The notes under the pieces are model-generated. The model saw only the letters and a program-made list of their open reading frames with translations. It searched no databases and was not told the origin of the DNA. A stretch of 64,000 nucleotides of DNA from Adlercreutzia mucosicola DSM 19490 (GTDB lineage: Bacteria > Actinomycetota > Coriobacteriia > Coriobacteriales > Eggerthellaceae), in assembly GCF_000422625.1 (NCBI RefSeq), contig NZ_AUGK01000013.1:1-64000 (forward strand), given 5' to 3'. Of this stretch, positions 61,035 through 64,000 are shown piece by piece. Every line of letters starts with the position of its first letter. Position 1 is the first letter of the stretch. The translations under genes and the position numbers were made by a program.

Positions 61035-61916
61035 TCACTGCATCCGGGAATCCAAGAAGGCGCGGTCGGCCTTGGTGAGGTGTCCGGCGGCCTCGAAGGC
61101 GGCCAGGAGGTCGGGGCGGCTCTCGGCGGTGCGGGCGAGGCTCTGCTCGCGCCGCCAACGGGCCACAGCGGCGTGGTTGCCCGACAGCAGCACGGGGGGC
61201 ACCTCCAGGCCGCGGAAGTTCGCGGGGCGCGTGTACTGGGGATATTCCAAAAGCCCGCTCGTGAAGGACTCGTCGATGGGGCCCATCTGCGCCCCCAGCA
61301 CGCCGGGCAGCTTGCGCACCACGGCGTCGATGACCACCATGGATGCCAGCTCGCCGGAAGTGAGCACGTAATCGCCCAGGGAGATCACATGGTCGGCCAG
61401 GGTGTAGACGCGCTCGTCGATGCCCTCGTAGTGGCCGCAGATGAACAGCAGGTGGTCCTCGGCGGCCAACTCAGCGGCATAGCCGTCGTCGAAGGTGCGC
61501 CCCTGCGGCGCGAGAAAGACGATCTTGGAGCGCCGCTGCGGCGACTCCCCCGCGGCCGGGGGCGCCGGGCACTCCAATTCGCTCGGGCAGTCCTCGCTCG
61601 GCGAAACAGCCCACTGGGCTGTTTCGTTCGCTGCGGAACTCGCTCGGTTGGAGCGCCCGGTGCCCTCTTGGCGCCCAACCTCCGTTGGACCTAAGATCTC
61701 CTCCACCGCCTCGAAGATGGGCTCGCACTTCATGACAAGGCCGGCGCCGCCGCCATAGGGGTCGTCGTCGGTAGTGCGGTGGCGATCGTGGGTCCAATGA
61801 CGCAGATCGTGGGCGCGAAACTCCAAAATGCCCTTCTCCTGGGCGCGCTTCATCATGGACTCGCCCATAACCGAGTCGTACATATGGGGAAAGGTGGAAA
61901 GGGTCTCGATGAGCAT
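61035..61916 (-). CDS. trmD: tRNA (guanine-N1)-methyltransferase with an in-frame insertion
   Basis: The protein has 293 residues. [100 protein letters not shown] and [20 protein letters not shown] are the TrmD motifs, including the trefoil knot. It methylates G37 of tRNAs with S-adenosylmethionine. Between EEILGP and KIVFLAP there are about 55 residues where E. coli TrmD has about 12; this segment is encoded by a near-palindrome (61561-61664). ATG 61916 is preferred to 61922 by the AAGG spacing and fits the family N-terminus. Confidence 0.93.
   Translation of the reverse strand: MLIETLSTFPHMYDSVMGESMMKRAQEKGILEFRAHDLRHWTHDRHRTTDDDPYGGGAGLVMKCEPIFEAVEEILGPTEVGRQEGTGRSNRASSAANETAQWAVSPSEDCPSELECPAPPAAGESPQRRSKIVFLAPQGRTFDDGYAAELAAEDHLLFICGHYEGIDERVYTLADHVISLGDYVLTSGELASMVVIDAVVRKLPGVLGAQMGPIDESFTSGLLEYPQYTRPANFRGLEVPPVLLSGNHAAVARWRREQSLARTAESRPDLLAAFEAAGHLTKADRAFLDSRMQ
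61561..61664. repeat. 104-bp palindromic insertion inside trmD
   Basis: The centre GAAACAGCCCA-C-TGGGCTGTTTC (61603-61625) is a perfect inverted repeat. The outer arms 61561-61577 (GGCGCCGGGCACTCCAA) and 61648-61664 (complement GGCACCGGGCGCTCCAA) match at 15 of 17 positions. The element stays in frame and supplies most of the extra residues in TrmD. It is reminiscent of palindromic elements that insert in protein genes in some other bacteria. Confidence 0.75.
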
Positions 61917-61952
61917 GGGCATCCTTCGCGTCAGGGTCGAGCGCGCCGCGCC

Positions 61953-62477
61953 CTAGAGATCGAGCAGGCCGTCGGGGCAGGCAAGCCGAATGAGGCGCGC
62001 GTCCTCGTCCACATCTTCAATGAAGGCGTCCACCAAAGGCACCAGCGTCTCGCGGCCGTCGGGGCGGCGCACGCACAGCAGGGGCTGGGTGGCGCGCTCG
62101 TCGAGGGAGGCCACCTCCCCCACGTATCCGGCCCGCACGTCTTCCACACGCCAGCCATCCCAATCGGGCAGGGCCTGAGCCTCTTCCAGCACCGAGAGGT
62201 CAACGGCGGCCTCGCGCGCCAGGCAGCGGCAACCGGCCAGCAGCTCGGCCGTGGTGAGATCGGCCACCTCGGCGAAGGTGATGAGGGCTTCGTTGTCGGA
62301 GAGCTCTTGCACGCTGCTCACGGTCACCCGGCGGGGCGCGTCGATGACCGGGGGCACCAGGGCCACTTCCAGACCCTCGTACAGCAAAATGGGAAGGCCC
62401 GACGCACCCCGTGCGACGAGCCCTCCGTTCAAATTCTTCGGTTTCGCCAGATAGGCGATATCGATCCAGCCGCGCAT
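61953..62477 (-). CDS. rimM: Ribosome maturation factor RimM
   Basis: The protein has 174 residues. IDIAYLAKPKNLNGGLVARG is the RimM N-terminal pattern (xLxK-x-x-GLxG), though shorter and weaker than usual. The PRC-barrel half includes DVRAGYVGEVASLDERATQP, LLCVRRPDGRETLVPLVDAF and IEDVDEDARLIRLACPDGLL. It helps 30S head assembly and binds S19. Its ATG follows the khpA stop directly (TAAATG). Confidence 0.9.
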   Translation of the reverse strand: MRGWIDIAYLAKPKNLNGGLVARGASGLPILLYEGLEVALVPPVIDAPRRVTVSSVQELSDNEALITFAEVADLTTAELLAGCRCLAREAAVDLSVLEEAQALPDWDGWRVEDVRAGYVGEVASLDERATQPLLCVRRPDGRETLVPLVDAFIEDVDEDARLIRLACPDGLLDL

Positions 62478-62732
62478 TTAATCGATGAGCTCCACATCGA
62501 CGAGCTTGCCCGAGCGCGAGGCTGCGGCGCGCGCCAACGTGCGGATGGCCTTGATGACACGGCCCTGACGACCGATGACCTTGCCGGCGTCGCCTTCGGC
62601 CACGCGAACCTCCACGACGATGCTGCCGTCCTCGGCCTCGACGGCCGCAACATCCAGCGCGTCGGCGTCCTCAATGAGGGGACGCACGATGGAATCGACG
62701 AGACCTGCCAGATCTTCCGTCAGTTCGGCCAT
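62478..62732 (-). CDS. khpA: KH-domain RNA-binding protein KhpA
   Basis: The protein has 84 residues. LVDSIVRPLIEDADALDVAA and the KH core VRVAEGDAGKVIGRQGRVIK (GxxG = GRQG) with AIRTLARAAASRSGKLVDVE match KhpA/YlqC. It binds RNA, with KhpB in many Gram-positive bacteria, and has the usual place after rpsP. Confidence 0.93.
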   Translation of the reverse strand: MAELTEDLAGLVDSIVRPLIEDADALDVAAVEAEDGSIVVEVRVAEGDAGKVIGRQGRVIKAIRTLARAAASRSGKLVDVELID

Positions 62733-62735
62733 GGC

Positions 62736-62981
62736 TTAAGCGTTCTCGCGGGCAGCCTTGTACAGGCGCTCCACCGTGTCGGTGGGCTGGGCGCCATTGG
62801 CCAGCCACTTCTCCATCTTCTCCATGTCGAACTGGATGAGGTGCGGATGGCAGCAGGGATTGTAGCGGCCCACCTCCTCGATGAAGCGGCCGTCGCGCGG
62901 AGCGCGGGAATCGGCGGCGACGATACGGTAGTACGGGCGCTTCTTGGCGCCGTGGCGGGCGAGGCGAATCTTGACTGCCAT
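62736..62981 (-). CDS. rpsP: 30S ribosomal protein S16
   Basis: The protein has 81 residues. [40 protein letters not shown] and [20 protein letters not shown] then [12 protein letters not shown] are S16 throughout. GAAGGAG lies 9 bases before the ATG. It leads rpsP-khpA-rimM-trmD-lepB. Confidence 0.97.
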   Translation of the reverse strand: MAVKIRLARHGAKKRPYYRIVAADSRAPRDGRFIEEVGRYNPCCHPHLIQFDMEKMEKWLANGAQPTDTVERLYKAARENA

Positions 62982-63020
62982 GAAATGGAACTCCTTCTAC
63001 TGATACTTCTCTATACGCAA

Positions 63021-63038
63021 GCACTGTTCGCACAGTGC
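63021..63038 (-). promoter_or_regulatory. Leader hairpin of the rpsP operon
   Basis: GCACTGT (63021-63027) and ACAGTGC (63032-63038) pair around TCGC, between the promoter and the rpsP ribosome site. Small size; role unknown. Confidence 0.4.
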
Positions 63039-63058
63039 GGCGAAAACAGCAATTGCTT

Positions 63059-63087
63059 ATATTACGGCTTAGATGCGGGTTTGACAA
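63059..63087 (-). promoter_or_regulatory. Promoter of the rpsP operon
   Basis: On the reverse strand TTGTCA (63087-63082), a 17-base spacer and TAATAT (63064-63059) form a good sigma70-type promoter about 75 bases before rpsP. Confidence 0.75.
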
Positions 63088-63102
63088 GCGTCCGTCCACG
63101 AA

Positions 63103-63741
63103 CTATCCACGGATGGCGTCGGGGGCACCGCATCTATCGCCGCTCAGATCCACCACGCGCGTGGCGATGCGAGCGGAAAGCGCCGGGGAATGGGACACGA
63201 ACACCATCCCGAGATCGCGGGCGTCGGCCTCGGCGAGCAGCGCCTGCCAGAGGCGCGCCTGGGTCACGGCGTCGAGCATGGTGGATATCTCGTCGGCGAT
63301 GAGGTAGCGCGGGCGCGCAGCCAGGGCCCGGGCGATGCAGAAGCGCTGCAGCTCGCCACCGGACAGCTCGTGGGGAAAGCGGGTCAGCCAGCGGTCCTGG
63401 ATGCCGAGCAGCTCCCGCAAGCGCGCCTCCTCTTCGAAAGTCGCCCCCGCCTCGGCCAGCACGGCGTCCATGCGCTGGCGCGGATCCACGGTCATCTCGG
63501 GATGCTGGCCTACCAGTTGCACGGGGCAGGCGCCCCGGCGCGGCAGCGGGGCGCCGTCGACGAGCACCTCCCCCGCCCGCGGGCGCTCGTAGCCGGCGAG
63601 GATGCGGGCGAGAGTGGTCTTGCCGGCGCCCGAGGGCGCGGCCAGCTGCACCCGCTCGCCCGGGGATACCGCAAGCGAGAAGTCGCGGTAGAGCAGCGGG
63701 GCGCCCGGGTAGCCGAAAGCGATGCGGCGGGCCTCTAGCAT
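63103..63741 (-). CDS. ABC transporter ATP-binding protein, oligopeptide/nickel family (DppF/NikE-like)
   Basis: The protein has 212 residues. AAPSGAGKTTLARILAGYER is Walker A, HELSGGELQRFCIARALAAR the signature, and YLIADEISTMLDAVTQARLW Walker B with the D-loop. It is shorter than DppF/OppF (about 260-330) and lacks their C-terminal oligopeptide-transporter extension, as in nickel/cobalt or small-peptide importers. ATG 63741 overlaps the end of the upstream ATPase gene (ATGCTAG), so the pair forms one heterodimeric system. The permeases and binding protein would lie beyond the right edge. Confidence 0.85.
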   Translation of the reverse strand: MLEARRIAFGYPGAPLLYRDFSLAVSPGERVQLAAPSGAGKTTLARILAGYERPRAGEVLVDGAPLPRRGACPVQLVGQHPEMTVDPRQRMDAVLAEAGATFEEEARLRELLGIQDRWLTRFPHELSGGELQRFCIARALAARPRYLIADEISTMLDAVTQARLWQALLAEADARDLGMVFVSHSPALSARIATRVVDLSGDRCGAPDAIRG

Positions 63742-64000
63742 GGGACGCCCCTTTCAACAGCGGTGTCGGTCACGGCGAAGTCGTGCTCGGGCAGGGCATG
63801 CCAGAGCTGACGGCTGAAGGGGTGGGCCAGCAGGGCGGGGTCGGCGAAGGAGGCCACGGCCGTTTCCTCCACCACGGTGCCGTCGCGGAACACCGCTACC
63901 CGATCGGCTACGGTGAGGGCCAGCTCGATGTCGTGGGTGATGAGCATGACGCCTCCGCCCCCGTCGGCGAAGGCGCGCAGATCGGCCAGGGCGCGCACGG
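63735..64000 (-). CDS. ABC transporter ATP-binding protein, C-terminal part (cut by the window end)
   Basis: The frame is open to base 64000. GGGGVMLITHDIELALTVAD with RVAVFRDGTVVEET is the H-loop and following strand of an ABC ATPase, and LLAHPFSRQLWHALPEHDF is the DppD/OppD-type C-terminal stretch (HPYT-like). The Walker and signature motifs lie outside the window. It is the partner of the ATPase at 63103-63741. Confidence 0.8.
   Translation of the reverse strand, partial: VRALADLRAFADGGGGVMLITHDIELALTVADRVAVFRDGTVVEETAVASFADPALLAHPFSRQLWHALPEHDFAVTDTAVERGVPC

Noticed and set aside
61385-61797. Alternative reverse frames in the trmD insertion
   Set aside because: TrmD motifs before and after the palindrome are in one frame, so no frameshift is needed.
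63103-64000. A prophage or defence role for the right end
   Set aside because: Both frames are ordinary importer-type ABC ATPases of the oligopeptide/nickel family.

Overview
The window is high-GC actinobacterial DNA from a strictly anaerobic gut-type bacterium, most likely Coriobacteriia, family Eggerthellaceae. This is inferred from four things: a 500-residue multi-membrane-spanning LuxR regulator divergent from a Tat-exported flavoprotein; an arginine deiminase; a four-subunit 2-oxoacid:ferredoxin oxidoreductase; and separate GlyQ/GlyS and GatCAB systems. Genus cannot be fixed from the sequence alone. Most genes lie on the minus strand.

Layout. 1-8,520: 5' part of arcA, tRNA-Pro, a DUF3810 metallopeptidase-like protein, a YfcE-type phosphoesterase, a GNAT acetyltransferase behind a membrane LuxR regulator, a Tat-lipoprotein flavoprotein (OYE/dienoyl-CoA reductase type), a probable ABC ATPase remnant, a YxeA-like protein, tRNA-Gly and tRNA-Arg. 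8,600-13,912: a minus-strand cluster with a PaaK-type aryl-CoA ligase, a LysR effector domain without a DNA-binding part, and porCDAB. 14,130-19,347: a small membrane protein, an Rpn-family nuclease with 12-bp tandem repeats and its own clear promoter, and gatCAB. 19,700-28,330: LarE-like, PARG-like, proline iminopeptidase, Fic, YchF, a sodium-dependent NSS transporter, an aldo/keto reductase with ferredoxin domain, and TruA.

28,440-35,245 is the least understood block: six closely spaced minus-strand genes. Four encode proteins with zinc ribbons (three of them also membrane-anchored, one with a YARHG domain), then come a lipoprotein amidase and an 802-residue exported protein. I read it as an undescribed cell-envelope system. 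35,713-40,120: dnaE and an unknown gene. 40,222-47,318: the whole F1Fo ATP synthase operon. 47,594-57,136: dCMP deaminase, upp, glyA, rpiB, then a tight five-gene chain (two flavoproteins, a TsaC/Sua5-type protein, a monoacylglycerol-lipase-like hydrolase, glpK). 57,230-62,981: glyS, glyQ, lepB, trmD, rimM, khpA, rpsP. 63,103-64,000: two ABC ATPases, the second cut by the window end.

Other points of note are a palindromic in-frame insertion in trmD, a dispersed inverted repeat with core TTATGAGCGTCT at two intergenic sites 31 kb apart, REP-like intergenic repeats, direct repeats upstream of the LuxR regulator, and two candidate leaderless starts. No CRISPR array, complete IS element, prophage or rRNA was seen.
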